A stretch of 51,301 nt of DNA, taken from assembly GCA_022450395.1 (NCBI GenBank), contig JAKUQE010000020.1:1-51301 (forward strand). The letters are read 5' to 3'. How positions within the stretch are numbered: the stretch's first letter is position 1; the number at the start of each line of letters is the position of its first letter. Shown here piece after piece: positions 7,768 to 16,764 of the stretch. The stretch is from Dehalococcoidia bacterium. GTDB lineage: Bacteria > Chloroflexota > Dehalococcoidia > Lucifugimonadales > UBA3495. The notes under the pieces are model-generated. The model ran no database searches, was not told the DNA's origin, and worked only from the letters and a program-made list of their open reading frames with translations. The translations under genes and the position numbers were made by a program.

Positions 7768-8775
7768 CTACCCAAAATGAGGCATCACCTCTTCAGAAAA
7801 GAGGCGCATGGATTTTTCCACTTCTTCGTGGGGAAGCATGCCACCGGCGTTGAACCAGCACATGAACTCTTGGTTTTGATACTTCTCTCCCAACAATCTC
7901 AGCTTCTCCACGACCTGGTCCGGGTCTCCGATGGCGGCAAAGTCATCGTACACCCTGTCGTACGTCAGTTCGGAGATACCTCTTAGCGACCGGGTCCGGT
8001 TGGCCCGGATCAGGCCCAGATAGTTGTCAAAGCTGGCCTGGGGCATGCCTTTGGCCTTGCTCTTGTCCTTGGTGACGTATACCGGAACGTTCACATTGAC
8101 CTTTATGCTGGCGGGGTCGTGACCGTGTTCGGCCAATGCTTCCCGGTACACCGCCAGCCCGTCCAGCGCTCCCTGAACGGAAACAACTAACGGCGCTACC
8201 AGGATGTTGTGTCCCAGAGAACCAACGATGCCGAAAGTGTCCGCACTATTGGAAGCGATGTACACCGGAGGATGGGGATCTTGCAGGGGTTTGGGCATGA
8301 TCCTAAGATTCTGGGCTTGAAAATACTCGCCTTCGTAGGAAAGCTCGTCGCAGGTCCAGGCTTTCAGAACAAAGTCCAAGGCTTCCAGGAACCTTTCCCG
8401 TCCCTCGGCTATGTCGACGCCGTAGCCCGCGAACTGGCGGGGATTGGAGCCCCTGCCGATACCGAAGATGGCCCGTCCGCCGGAGATGACATCCAACGTG
8501 GCGGCTTCTTCCGCCAGTCGTACCGGATTATGTAAAGGCATCAGATTGACGGCCGTGCCCACATTTATCCGCTTGGTTGTTTGGGCGATAGCCGAGGCCA
8601 CCAGCAACGGCGCCGGCATGATGGAAAATTCCGGATTGAAGTGCAGTTCGGCCAGCCACACGGAGTCGAAACCCAATTCGTCGGCCAGTTGAGACTGGGC
8701 GATAGTGTCGGAATACCGCTGTGACGGTGACTGATCTTCCGAGCAAGGTAACTGGTAGAAGACGCCAAATTCCAC
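7768..8775 (-). CDS. Luciferase-like (LLM class) flavin-dependent oxidoreductase
   Basis: 335-residue TIM-barrel bacterial-luciferase-like protein using FMNH2 or F420. Recognised by FGVFYQLP at the N-terminus, DELGFDSVWLAELHF (about 33-47), the INVGTAVNLMPLHNPVRLAEE block and GRAIFGIGRGSNPRQF. The substrate is unknown; relatives are monooxygenases or F420-dependent dehydrogenases. GTG start at 8775 with AAAGGAG about eight bases upstream. Same strand as the carboxyltransferase gene upstream, with a repeat-containing gap of 64 bases. A second, distinct LLM protein lies at 25052-26074. Confidence 0.88.
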   Translation of the reverse strand: MEFGVFYQLPCSEDQSPSQRYSDTIAQSQLADELGFDSVWLAELHFNPEFSIMPAPLLVASAIAQTTKRINVGTAVNLMPLHNPVRLAEEAATLDVISGGRAIFGIGRGSNPRQFAGYGVDIAEGRERFLEALDFVLKAWTCDELSYEGEYFQAQNLRIMPKPLQDPHPPVYIASNSADTFGIVGSLGHNILVAPLVVSVQGALDGLAVYREALAEHGHDPASIKVNVNVPVYVTKDKSKAKGMPQASFDNYLGLIRANRTRSLRGISELTYDRVYDDFAAIGDPDQVVEKLRLLGEKYQNQEFMCWFNAGGMLPHEEVEKSMRLFSEEVMPHFG

Positions 8776-8801
8776 GGATACACTCCTTTGAGTCGAATGC
8801 T

Positions 8802-8838
8802 ATCAGCTCTCTGATCTCCTGAACGCTGAAAGCTAATT
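8802..8838. repeat. Degenerate copy of the TCAGC dispersed repeat
   Basis: Contains GCTATCAGCTCTCTGATCTC and then GAACGCTGAAAGCTAATTGC, matching the ends of the other copies but with the internal part deleted. It fills almost the whole spacer between the carboxyltransferase and oxidoreductase genes. Confidence 0.5.
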
Positions 8839-8839
8839 G

Positions 8840-10378
8840 CTATAACGGTATATTGCCGTGTTTCTTGGCCGGCAGTGTATCCCGCTTGTTCTGCAGCATC
8901 TCCAAGGCTCTGATCAAGCGGAGCCTCGTTTCTGACGGATCGATGATGTCGTCGATGTAACCCCGGCTAGCCGCCACGTAAGGGTTGGTGAACTTATCCT
9001 GGTAGTCGGCCACCAACTCCTTCCTGGTCTCGTCAGGGTCTTCGGCGCTGGATATCTCTCCCCGGTAAATGATGTTAACCGCGCCCTCGGCGCCCATCAC
9101 GGCAATCTCCGCCGAGGGCCAAACGAAGTTAACATCAGACCTCAGGTGCTTGCTGCTCATTACGATGTAAGCCCCGCCGTAGGCTTTCCGTATGATGACG
9201 CTAACCTTGGGGACCGTAGCCTCGGCATAGGCGTAAATCAGTTTTGCGCCGTGGCGGATGATGCCGCCGTGCTCCTGATCTACGCCCGGCATGAATCCGG
9301 GAACATCAACCAATGTCACCAGGGGGATGTTGAAGCAGTCGCAAAACCGGACGAACCGGGCTGCTTTGTTGGAAGCGTCGATGTCCAAGACCCCGGCCAG
9401 ATGTTGGGGCTGATTGCCGATGATGCCCACCGTGCGGCCGTCGAGGCGGCTCAAACCCACCACTATGTTGGGAGCGAAACTTTGATGGACCTCCATGAAC
9501 TCCTCGTCATCGACGATCCGGTAGATAATGTCCCGCATGTCGTAGGGCCGGTTAGCGTCATCCGGAACCAATTGAGCAAGATCCGGGTCAGTCCGGCCTG
9601 CGCCATCGCCGGTGACTACAAGGGGCGAATCGTCCAGATTATTGCCGGGGAGGAAACCTAACAGCCGCCGCACTTCGGCCAGACACTCTTCCTCGGTTTC
9701 ATAAACGAATTGGGCCACGCCGCTGCGGGTGGCATGGGAAGCCGCTCCGCCCAGCTCCTCGTGGGTAACATCCTCGCCGGTAACCGCCTTGATCACGTCC
9801 GGTCCCGTGATGTACATCTGACCGGTGCCGCTGACCATAAACACAAAATCGGTTATGGCCGGAGAATATACCGCCCCTCCCGCTGCCGGTCCCACGATCA
9901 CCGAAATCTGGGGTATCACCCCTGAGAACAGGGTGTTACGCAGGAAGATATCCCCGTAGGCGGCCAGGCTGGTGACCCCTTCCTGGATCCGCGCACCCCC
10001 GGAGTCGTTAAGACCCACAAGCGGGCAGCCGGTCTTGGCCGCTAGGTCCATAACTTTGCAGATCTTCTGGCTCACCACTTCGGACAAAGAGCCGCCGAAC
10101 ACGGTGAAGTCCTGGGCGAAGGCGAAGACTTGCCGGCCGTCAACCCGGCCATATCCGGTGACCACCGCGTCTCCCAAAAACTTGCGGTCGGCCAAGCCGA
10201 AATCCGTCGTACGGTGAGTGACGAAGGTGTCCATCTCAACGAAGGAGCCGTCGTCCATCAGCAGCGCCAGCCGCTCCCGGGCCGTCAGTTTGCCCCGGCT
10301 ATGCTGTTGGTCTATGCGATCTTGGCCGCCGCCCTTTTGGGCTTGCTGGCGCATCTGCTCCAGAGTGACCAATTTCAT
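8840..10378 (-). CDS. Acyl-CoA carboxylase carboxyltransferase subunit (PccB-like)
   Basis: Beta subunit of a biotin-dependent acyl-CoA carboxylase (propionyl-, methylcrotonyl- or acetyl-CoA class), transferring carboxyl from biotin to the acyl-CoA. The 512-residue form has the whole family layout: [10 protein letters not shown] near residue 29, [39 protein letters not shown] with the oxyanion glycines, [13 protein letters not shown] in the C-terminal half, and [13 protein letters not shown]. The frame is open to 10690, but homology begins near ATG 10378. GTG at 10405 with GAGGGG three bases before it is a serious alternative. No biotin carboxylase gene is adjacent, so the alpha subunit must be elsewhere. 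Confidence 0.92.
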   Translation of the reverse strand: MKLVTLEQMRQQAQKGGGQDRIDQQHSRGKLTARERLALLMDDGSFVEMDTFVTHRTTDFGLADRKFLGDAVVTGYGRVDGRQVFAFAQDFTVFGGSLSEVVSQKICKVMDLAAKTGCPLVGLNDSGGARIQEGVTSLAAYGDIFLRNTLFSGVIPQISVIVGPAAGGAVYSPAITDFVFMVSGTGQMYITGPDVIKAVTGEDVTHEELGGAASHATRSGVAQFVYETEEECLAEVRRLLGFLPGNNLDDSPLVVTGDGAGRTDPDLAQLVPDDANRPYDMRDIIYRIVDDEEFMEVHQSFAPNIVVGLSRLDGRTVGIIGNQPQHLAGVLDIDASNKAARFVRFCDCFNIPLVTLVDVPGFMPGVDQEHGGIIRHGAKLIYAYAEATVPKVSVIIRKAYGGAYIVMSSKHLRSDVNFVWPSAEIAVMGAEGAVNIIYRGEISSAEDPDETRKELVADYQDKFTNPYVAASRGYIDDIIDPSETRLRLIRALEMLQNKRDTLPAKKHGNIPL

Positions 10379-10531
10379 TTGAATCGACCGGTTTTCTGCT
10401 GTCACTAGCCCCTCGCTCCCTCGCCGCCGGGCAGGTTGGCCCCATCCTAGCAGACGGTTATAAGCGGTGCAAGGCGAGGGTGACTGAGTGGTAGAATAGG
10501 CTAAGAACCGTCTTAAACCTCTTGATCGACC

Positions 10532-11395
10532 GTGAGAATCCTGGTGCCTCCTCTGATCGAACTTTCCGTAGCCAATGGCGAGCCCCTGGTTTGGGGACGG
10601 CGTACCTACGTAATGGGAATAATCAACCTGACTCCCGATTCCTTTTCCGGCGACGGCTTGGGCTCGGACGTTTCCGCGGCCGTTGAGCAAGCGCTAAGGT
10701 TCGAGGCCGAAGGCGCCGACTTTATCGATGTGGGAGCCGAGTCCACCCGTCCCGGCCATGAATCCATCACCGCCGAAGAGGAACTGGAGCGGCTGATGCC
10801 TGCTTTGGAGGCCATAGTTTCCCGCGTCAACCTGCCTATCAGCGTGGACACCGGCAAGGCGGTAGTTGCCAGAAATGCCGTAGCCGCCGGAGCAGCCATC
10901 ATCAACGACCAATGGGGCCTGAAATCCGAACCGGAGATCGCGGTAGCCGCCGCCCAGACCGGCGCGGGTCTGATCCTGATGCACAACCAGAAGGGACGGC
11001 ATTACGACGACCTTATACCTGATGTTGCGTCCAGTCTGTCCGCCAGCGCCAAGACCGCTCTCGACGCCGGCGTCCCCAAAGGAAACATCATCTTGGACCC
11101 AGGCAGTGGGTTCGGCAAGACGCCGGACCACAACCTGGAGGTCCTGAACCGATTGCGCGAGTTCACGTCCTTGGGCTATCCCTTGATGCTGGGCACATCA
11201 CGCAAGTCGACCATCGGCATGGTGCTGGACCTGCCCGTAGATGAAAGAGTAGAAGGAACGGCCGCCACGGTGGCTCTGGCCGCAGCCGGGGGAGTTGACA
11301 TCGTCCGGGTTCACGACGTGCGGCACATGGTTCGGGTTTGCCGGATGAGCGACGCTGTGGTCCGGGGCTGGAGGCCTTCAGGTTGGGAACGGTAA
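10532..11395 (+). CDS. folP: Dihydropteroate synthase
   Basis: Folate pathway enzyme condensing hydroxymethyl-dihydropterin pyrophosphate with p-aminobenzoate. The 287-residue TIM barrel shows [14 protein letters not shown], the [12 protein letters not shown] signature, the [13 protein letters not shown] strand, [23 protein letters not shown] and a C-terminal RVHDVRHM. The start used is GTG at 10532; no good ribosome site is visible, so the first 20-30 residues are uncertain. It overlaps folK, so the two pathway steps are co-translated. Divergent from the carboxyltransferase gene across a 150-base region. Confidence 0.94.
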   Translation: MRILVPPLIELSVANGEPLVWGRRTYVMGIINLTPDSFSGDGLGSDVSAAVEQALRFEAEGADFIDVGAESTRPGHESITAEEELERLMPALEAIVSRVNLPISVDTGKAVVARNAVAAGAAIINDQWGLKSEPEIAVAAAQTGAGLILMHNQKGRHYDDLIPDVASSLSASAKTALDAGVPKGNIILDPGSGFGKTPDHNLEVLNRLREFTSLGYPLMLGTSRKSTIGMVLDLPVDERVEGTAATVALAAAGGVDIVRVHDVRHMVRVCRMSDAVVRGWRPSGWER

Positions 11396-11958
11396 CGGCA
11401 TACCTGGGTTTGGGCGCCAATCTGGGAGAACGCCGGGAAAACCTGGAAAGGGCAGCCGAGTTATTGTTCCGGTCTCCATCAGAGCCGCTAAACCATGGCC
11501 GATTGAAGCCGGCAAGTCATCTTCAACCACTGCGATCGTCGTCCGTCTACGAGACTGCTCCATGGGGATATGCCAACCAGCCTGACTTTCTCAACTGCGT
11601 CCTAGAGGTGGAGACCGGGCTAGCATCGGACCATCTCCTAGATATCACCCAAGGGGTAGAGCGGGAGATGGGCCGGGAATGGAGCGTTAGATACGGACCG
11701 AGAGTCATCGACGTGGATATATTGTTCTACGGCGCCATTATCATCGAGCAAGCAAATCTCCAGATACCCCATCCCCGGTTGCACCAAAGGGCGTTCGTGC
11801 TAGCGCCGCTGGCGGAATTGGCTCCCGAATTGACCCATCCGGTGCTTGGGCTGACGGTGCTGGAAATGATGACCCAAGTCGATGTCAAGAGCGGGGTTAA
11901 GCTATGGGGGCCGCCTCTGAATCTCCCATATCCCGACGGACCCGCTATCCAGGCGTAA
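11383..11958 (+). CDS. folK: Hydroxymethyl-dihydropterin pyrophosphokinase
   Basis: Transfers pyrophosphate from ATP to 6-hydroxymethyl-7,8-dihydropterin, the step before folP. The protein opens with [17 protein letters not shown], then YETAPWGYANQPDFLNCV and the HPPK signature region RYGPRVIDVDILFYG. It ends with HPRLHQRAFVLAPLAELAP. The open frame begins at 11338, but TTG at 11383 is preceded by GGAGG at 11370-11374 with eight bases between, which fits the family start, giving about 191 residues. It overlaps the end of folP by 13 bases. Confidence 0.92.
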   Translation: MGTVTAYLGLGANLGERRENLERAAELLFRSPSEPLNHGRLKPASHLQPLRSSSVYETAPWGYANQPDFLNCVLEVETGLASDHLLDITQGVEREMGREWSVRYGPRVIDVDILFYGAIIIEQANLQIPHPRLHQRAFVLAPLAELAPELTHPVLGLTVLEMMTQVDVKSGVKLWGPPLNLPYPDGPAIQA

Positions 11959-11973
11959 AAACTAGAAAACCGG

Positions 11974-12002
11974 TTGACAATTTAACCCGACTATCGCATA
12001 TT
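11974..12002 (+). promoter_or_regulatory. Putative groEL promoter
   Basis: TTGACA (11974-11979), 17-base spacer, CATATT (11997-12002, 4/6 match to a -10 box). No CIRCE-type inverted repeat is visible between here and the start codon, so HrcA control is not supported. A TCCCTG/CAGGGA inverted repeat with a long spacer lies in the leader. Confidence 0.45.
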
Positions 12003-12111
12003 GGTATTGTCTAATTTTCCAACTAATCTCCCTGTTTTCCGCCATCATTTTCGGCTCGATTCCAGGGAGCCTGCTATAGAGATTGGATGATAACTTACCG
12101 AGGAGACAGGA

Positions 12112-13737
12112 ATGGCGGATAAACAGCTAACTTATAGCGAAGACGCGCGAACCAGTTTGATGCGCGGCGTAGACGAACTGAGCCGTGTCGTTGGTTTAAC
12201 CCTGGGGCCCAGCGGAAGAAACGTACTTTTCAGCCGCATGTTCGGCTTGCCGGTGGTTTGCAGCGACGGCGTTACCATCGCCAAAGAGATTGAACTGCCC
12301 GACGCCTACGAAAACATGGGCGCGCAACTGGTCAAAGAGGCGGCAGCCAAGACCAACGACGTGGTCGGAGACGGCACCACCACATCAGTTGTGTTGGCCC
12401 AGGCAATCGTGCGCCAAGGATTCCTAAACGTTGCCGCCGGCGCCAGCGGTATGGCTTTGAAATCCGGCATCGAGAAGGCGGTTGAAACCGTCGTGGCAGA
12501 GTTGAAAAAAATGGCGGTACCCGTAGAGAATCGGGAGCAGGTCGCCCGGGTAGCGGCCCTTTCCGCCCATGAAGAGGCCATCGCCGAACTACTGGCCGAC
12601 GCCATGGACAAAGTTGGCCGGGAGGGCGTCATCACCATCGAGGAATCCAAAGCCATGGACGACGAACTGGAAGTCGTAGAAGGTGTCCGGATAGACCGGG
12701 GCTATCTTTCGCCCCACTTTGTCACCGACACCGACCGTATGGAATCGGCGTTGGACGATCCCCTCTTCTTGATCACCGATCAAAAACTTAGCTCGCCCAC
12801 CGACATCGTCGCCACCATGGAAATGGTGATTGCAGAGGGCCGCCGGCCCTTGGTAGTCATAGCGGAAGATGTTGACGGTGAGGCATTGGCGACCCTGGTG
12901 GTCAACAAGATGCGTGGCACTCTTGGCTGTGTGGCCATCAAAGCGCCCGGTTTCGGGGAACGCCGAAAGGCCCTGCTGGAGGATATGGCCATCTTGACCG
13001 GCAGCACGGTCATCAGCAGCGACGTGGGCCTGCGCTTGGACAGCGTGGAGATGTCGCACCTCGGATCGGCTCGAAGATTGGTTGCCCTGAAAGACGACTC
13101 AACCATCATAGATGGCCGAGGTTCGTCGGACGCCGTCAAGGACCGCGCAGCGCAGCTTAAGGTCCAGATCGAAGAGACTAATTCCGACTACGATAGGGAA
13201 AAGCTAGAAGAGCGTCTTGCATCTCTGGTGGGAGGCGTGGCCGTCATCAAGATCGGCGGGGCCACCGAGCCGGAAGTCAATGAGCGCAAATCGCGAGCCG
13301 AAGATGCCCTATCCGCAACCAAAGCAGCGGTCGAGGAAGGCATCGTGCCCGGCGGCGGCGTGGCCATGATTCGAGCCGAGAACGCCGTAGAGAAGTTGGA
13401 GTCAACGCTGAGCGGCGAGGAGGCTTTGGGCGCCCGGTTGGTAAGGCAAGCACTAAGCGCGCCACTGGTCCTGATATGCCAAAACGCCGGCCACCGCGGC
13501 GAGGTAATTCTTAACGAAGTTCGCAACGGCGAGGGCGACTGGGGATTCGACGCCGAGGAGGGTGAGTATTGCCACCTGATGGAACGCGGCATCGTCGACC
13601 CGTTGAAGGTAACCCGGTCCGCCTTGGAGAACGCCGGCAGCATCGCGGGAATGATGCTAACCACTCAGGCCGTGATCACCGAGATTCCCGTTGAAGTGCC
13701 GTTGCCCCAAGACGTCCAAGACTTCATGCACGACTAG
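12112..13737 (+). CDS. groEL: Chaperonin GroEL (orphan, no adjacent groES)
   Basis: Hsp60 chaperonin, 541 residues. ATP-site landmarks are kept: [49 protein letters not shown] and the Asp in [13 protein letters not shown]. Differences from a typical housekeeping copy are visible. The equatorial stretch [14 protein letters not shown] replaces the usual form, and the C-terminus ends in DVQDFMHD, not in a GGM-rich tail. There is no groES before it. GAGGAG lies six bases before the ATG. This suggests a secondary or specialised chaperonin, but a divided groES/groEL layout as the only copy is also possible. Confidence 0.93.
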   Translation: MADKQLTYSEDARTSLMRGVDELSRVVGLTLGPSGRNVLFSRMFGLPVVCSDGVTIAKEIELPDAYENMGAQLVKEAAAKTNDVVGDGTTTSVVLAQAIVRQGFLNVAAGASGMALKSGIEKAVETVVAELKKMAVPVENREQVARVAALSAHEEAIAELLADAMDKVGREGVITIEESKAMDDELEVVEGVRIDRGYLSPHFVTDTDRMESALDDPLFLITDQKLSSPTDIVATMEMVIAEGRRPLVVIAEDVDGEALATLVVNKMRGTLGCVAIKAPGFGERRKALLEDMAILTGSTVISSDVGLRLDSVEMSHLGSARRLVALKDDSTIIDGRGSSDAVKDRAAQLKVQIEETNSDYDREKLEERLASLVGGVAVIKIGGATEPEVNERKSRAEDALSATKAAVEEGIVPGGGVAMIRAENAVEKLESTLSGEEALGARLVRQALSAPLVLICQNAGHRGEVILNEVRNGEGDWGFDAEEGEYCHLMERGIVDPLKVTRSALENAGSIAGMMLTTQAVITEIPVEVPLPQDVQDFMHD

Positions 13738-13783
13738 GTCCATCCCGGTTCTTAACTCCGCATTCTAGGGAGAAGAAACTAAT

Positions 13784-13833
13784 GGCCCGGAATGTCATCG
13801 CCAAACCGGCGGTAATGTCCGGGCCAGAATTTT
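13784..13833 (+). terminator. Hairpin after groEL, possible terminator
   Basis: GGCCCGGA (13784-13791) pairs with TCCGGGCC (13818-13825), with a second inner stem of CGCC/GGCG type, followed by AGAATTTT. It may end groEL transcription, although the TTTT directly precedes the next gene. Confidence 0.45.
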
Positions 13834-13843
13834 GGCAAATGAC

Positions 13844-14362
13844 ATGACATCCAACGCTCTGGACCGGAATTCCATCGCGGAGTTGATCCTAGGTTCGTCG
13901 CGCCTCATTGAGTCGTACCTATCTCTGGACGAGCAGCTCCAGCCTAACGGATTCGACCTGAGTCTGAAAGAAGTCTCTCGACTCACCTCCAAAGGCAGCA
14001 TGGGATCCGGGCCGGACGAACGGACACTGTCAGACACCGAAATCCTGGATTTTGACCGGGAAGGCTGGCTGCGCTTATCTCCCGGACCTTACCTGATCAG
14101 CTTCAATGAGATCGTTAACCTCCCGCTGGATCTGATGGCCTTGGGCCGTCCCAGGTCCAGCCTGTTGCGCAGCGGGGTGAGTATCCACACCGCGGTTTGG
14201 GACACCGGCTACCGAGGCCGCTCTCAAGCGTTACTGGTGGTGCACAACGATCAAGGCTACGCGATGCAACGAGATGCACGCCTGATGCAATTGGTGTTCT
14301 TCCACCTAACCCAGCCGGTGAGCCAGGGATACCAGGGCCGGTTCCACGGCGAGAACCTGTAG
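13844..14362 (+). CDS. dUTPase-like protein of the dCTP deaminase/dUTPase superfamily
   Basis: About 172 residues. The nucleotide-binding motifs of the trimeric dUTPase/Dcd fold are visible: QPNGFDLSL near the N-terminus, RPRSSLLRSGVSIHTAVWD in the middle and DTGYRGRSQALLVVHN after it. The catalytic Glu of true dCTP deaminases (in GHITLEL) is not present, so hydrolysis of dUTP is more likely than deamination of dCTP. The layout resembles archaeal-type dUTPases. The frame opens at TTG 13832; ATG 13844 is the only in-frame ATG close to it. No strong ribosome site, so the start is uncertain by four codons. Confidence 0.75.
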   Translation: MTSNALDRNSIAELILGSSRLIESYLSLDEQLQPNGFDLSLKEVSRLTSKGSMGSGPDERTLSDTEILDFDREGWLRLSPGPYLISFNEIVNLPLDLMALGRPRSSLLRSGVSIHTAVWDTGYRGRSQALLVVHNDQGYAMQRDARLMQLVFFHLTQPVSQGYQGRFHGENL

Positions 14363-14487
14363 GATGTAGGCGGGTTTACGTCCGTTAATGCCGGACCGGC
14401 AGGACGCGGTTGCCAGAAGCACGCTAGTGGATTTTCCCAAAAGGTGCGCGGAATCTCCACCGGTGCGATAATAGGTCCGGTGCATCT

Positions 14488-15672
14488 GTGAATAACTTAA
14501 AACAAACCGTCACCGGCTACGCCCTGGAACTGGGGTTCGACCTAGTGCGTGTCACCTCGACTGACGATTTCGTCCAAGACAGGGAAATAGCTCTGGAGCG
14601 CTTGCGTGACGGCTTGATGGACGGTCTGCCCTGGTATAACCAGGCTCGCGTCATGCGGGGGACCAGCCCGCAAGAGCTTTTACCGGGCGCCCGCTCAATC
14701 ATATGTTTGGGCCTCAGCTACTATCGCCCGGTTCTTTCTGATGGTCCCGCCCCCCGATCGGCGGGGAAGGTGGCACAGTACGCCCGGCTCCAGGACTACC
14801 ATAAGGTTATGAAGACCCGGATGCGCGACTACGTTCGGGGGTTAACTTCGCGGCTGGAAACGCCGATCGACGCTCGGTGGTATGTGGACGACGGCCCCAT
14901 GCTGGACCGGGCGGCGGCTGCCCGCTCGGGCCTGGGTTGGTTCGGCAAAAACACTAACATCCTCACTCCAACCCACGGCTCATGGATATTCCTGGGCCAG
15001 GTTATAACCGACCTTGATCTGGAACCGGACCCACCCCTTAAGAAGACCTGCGGTTCTTGCGTCCGGTGCATCGACGCTTGTCCCACGGGAGCCATCGTGG
15101 CCCCTTATGTCATCGACAACACCCGGTGCATATCCTACCTGACCATTGAACATCGGGGCCCCATACCTCGGGAACTGCGGCCCAAGATGCTGGATTGGGT
15201 CTTCGGCTGCGACATCTGCCAGGATGTCTGCCCGGTGAACCGGAACGCCCTCACCGGAGACTCAGCCATGTGGAAACAGGAGTCCAAGGGAGACTCCCAT
15301 GAAGAAAAATTGGACACCATAGATCTGGTTGATTTGCTCCAGATAACCGAGGAGGAATTCCGGCAAAGATTCAAGGGGAGACCGATACTACGCGCCAAGC
15401 GAGAGGGCCTGCAAAGGAACGCATGCGTGGCCTTGGGAAACCTGGGAGACCCCTCAGCGGTCCCGGCCTTGAATGAAGCCTTATCTCACAGTTCGCCGTT
15501 GGTTAGGGGCCACGCCGCATGGGCTTTGGGGCAGATCGGAACCGTTGACGCACGGGAAGCCTTGAAGGCCATCCGGTCAAACGAGGTGGACCCGGAGGTT
15601 TTGGAGGAGATTCAAGCCGCCCTAGACGAAACGGCTGGCCGGGATCCTGTGCCCGTCATCGAACGCATCTGA
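14488..15672 (+). CDS. queG: Epoxyqueuosine reductase with HEAT-repeat tail
   Basis: Cobalamin- and Fe-S-dependent enzyme for the last step of queuosine synthesis on tRNA. The 394-residue protein shows WYVDDGPMLDRAAAARSGLG (131-150) with the conserved Asp140. Two [4Fe-4S] sites follow: Cys188, 191, 194 and 198 in CGSCVRCIDACP, and Cys214, 241, 244 and 248 in CDICQDVCP. A C-terminal pair of HEAT-like repeats (about 310-380) is the known tRNA-contacting tail. GTG start. No other queuosine genes are in the window. Confidence 0.93.
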   Translation: MNNLKQTVTGYALELGFDLVRVTSTDDFVQDREIALERLRDGLMDGLPWYNQARVMRGTSPQELLPGARSIICLGLSYYRPVLSDGPAPRSAGKVAQYARLQDYHKVMKTRMRDYVRGLTSRLETPIDARWYVDDGPMLDRAAAARSGLGWFGKNTNILTPTHGSWIFLGQVITDLDLEPDPPLKKTCGSCVRCIDACPTGAIVAPYVIDNTRCISYLTIEHRGPIPRELRPKMLDWVFGCDICQDVCPVNRNALTGDSAMWKQESKGDSHEEKLDTIDLVDLLQITEEEFRQRFKGRPILRAKREGLQRNACVALGNLGDPSAVPALNEALSHSSPLVRGHAAWALGQIGTVDAREALKAIRSNEVDPEVLEEIQAALDETAGRDPVPVIERI

Positions 15673-15733
15673 ACTGAGAGCACGATCAGGGCGAGTTTAC
15701 ACTCCCGTTCGCATGATCCCGGCGTTAAAGTGT

Positions 15734-16453
15734 CTACCCATCGGAAGTAGTCCCAGGGGATCCGGGCGCGGTGGGGCCGGTAGGCGCCTGTTCTGGGCCA
15801 CCTTGGGATGACTGAGCCCCAGTAGGCGGCTGGGCCGGGCCACCTTGGGCCGCCGTGGCTCCGGGTCTCGTGGGAGCCTGGGCTGCGGTGCCCGGGGCCG
15901 CCGGACCTGGCCTTTGTCCCCCGCTCCGTCCGCTGTGTCTCCTGGAACCCGATTTTCTCTTGCGGTTGCCCGAAGGAGGTTGAAGGGTTGGCGTCGGCTT
16001 ATAGTCCTTCCCGAACTTCAGCTTCTTCATCTCTTCTTCGATCAAAAGAAAATCGGCCTTGGGCAACAGGTGTAGATTCCCCTGGAAGGCCATATACCAA
16101 TTTTCTGGCGTCCACCGCTTCACGTAGTCCAATCGGGGCGCCAGCAGGTTGGCGTCGATGTATTGAGAGTCTTCCAAAATGATTTCAGGCTTTATCTCGA
16201 TGCGATATGGCCAATCGGCAACGCCCTCATTCTCCCAGATGGGCGTGTCGTCCTCAAAGAAAGAGGCGGTGGCCGTCACGGTGGCGGTGAATTTACGCTT
16301 GTGGGTAACGTAATAAAGTATGCGGTCACCGTTTCCGATACGTTGAACCTTGCGCCGGTGCTGTGGCTTCAAACCCAGCAGGTCGAACCCACGCTCCTGC
16401 GTTATCCGGAAGTTCTCGGCATTGCAAACCACCATCCAGAAATTAAGAGGCAT
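15734..16453 (-). CDS. EVE (PUA-like) domain protein with disordered Pro/Gly/Gln tail
   Basis: Residues 1-145 form an EVE domain: the opening NFWMVVCNAENF, GNGDRILYYVTHKRKF, a central aromatic patch and RLDYVKRWTPENWYMAF. EVE domains bind modified bases in DNA or RNA. Residues 150-239 are a basic patch (NRKRKSGSRRHSGRSG) followed by a low-complexity tail of repeated PTGAQ/GGP/APT words, likely disordered. GGAGGG is four bases before the ATG at 16453. The tail is unusual for EVE proteins, which are normally about 140-150 residues. No restriction or methylase genes flank it. Confidence 0.85.
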   Translation of the reverse strand: MPLNFWMVVCNAENFRITQERGFDLLGLKPQHRRKVQRIGNGDRILYYVTHKRKFTATVTATASFFEDDTPIWENEGVADWPYRIEIKPEIILEDSQYIDANLLAPRLDYVKRWTPENWYMAFQGNLHLLPKADFLLIEEEMKKLKFGKDYKPTPTLQPPSGNRKRKSGSRRHSGRSGGQRPGPAAPGTAAQAPTRPGATAAQGGPAQPPTGAQSSQGGPEQAPTGPTAPGSPGTTSDG

Positions 16454-16764
16454 AATCCCTCCGAGCAGCCCACTGGCTTTTACGGAATGGCCAGGCCGGA
16501 TTCTGTTTATATTTTACCATGCCGAAGCGCCGTCCATCCCCGTGGAGTTCGTCGCCTCAAGGACGAGTGTCGCCACCTCTTCAAGCAACCGGTTGTCCTG
16601 TCAGGTTGGTTGGTGTAACATCATTCAGGCTGCTGAATGAGGCTAAGTTGAAGCTGGGCATGGCAGCTACATGAATCAACTTTTAAGCTTGCCGTGGACG
16701 CCGGGCTATTCGTGATCCGGACGGCAAACCGGCCCCGGGAATCCCACTAAGAGAGGCAAAAGGA
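16454..16764. other. Intergenic region between divergent EVE and thiolase genes
   Basis: 311 bases without a supported gene. It contains short inverted repeats (TTCAGGCTGCTGAA at about 16623-16636). On the minus strand there is a stretch ACAGAATCCGGCC that recalls the 3' conserved region of RNase P RNA, but the 5' partner is absent. AAAAGGA before the thiolase ATG is the only clear signal. Confidence 0.5.

Noticed and set aside
12003-12111. CIRCE heat-shock operator before groEL
   Set aside because: No TTAGCACTC/GAGTGCTAA inverted repeat; only an unrelated TCCCTG/CAGGGA pair.
16483-16620. Minus-strand stretch resembling the 3' end of RNase P RNA (ACAGAATCCGGCC, upstream ACTCCACGGGGATGG)
   Set aside because: The essential 5' conserved block (GAGGAAAGTCC) is absent within 300 bases upstream on that strand, and no complementary P1 stem was found. 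A covariance search would settle it.
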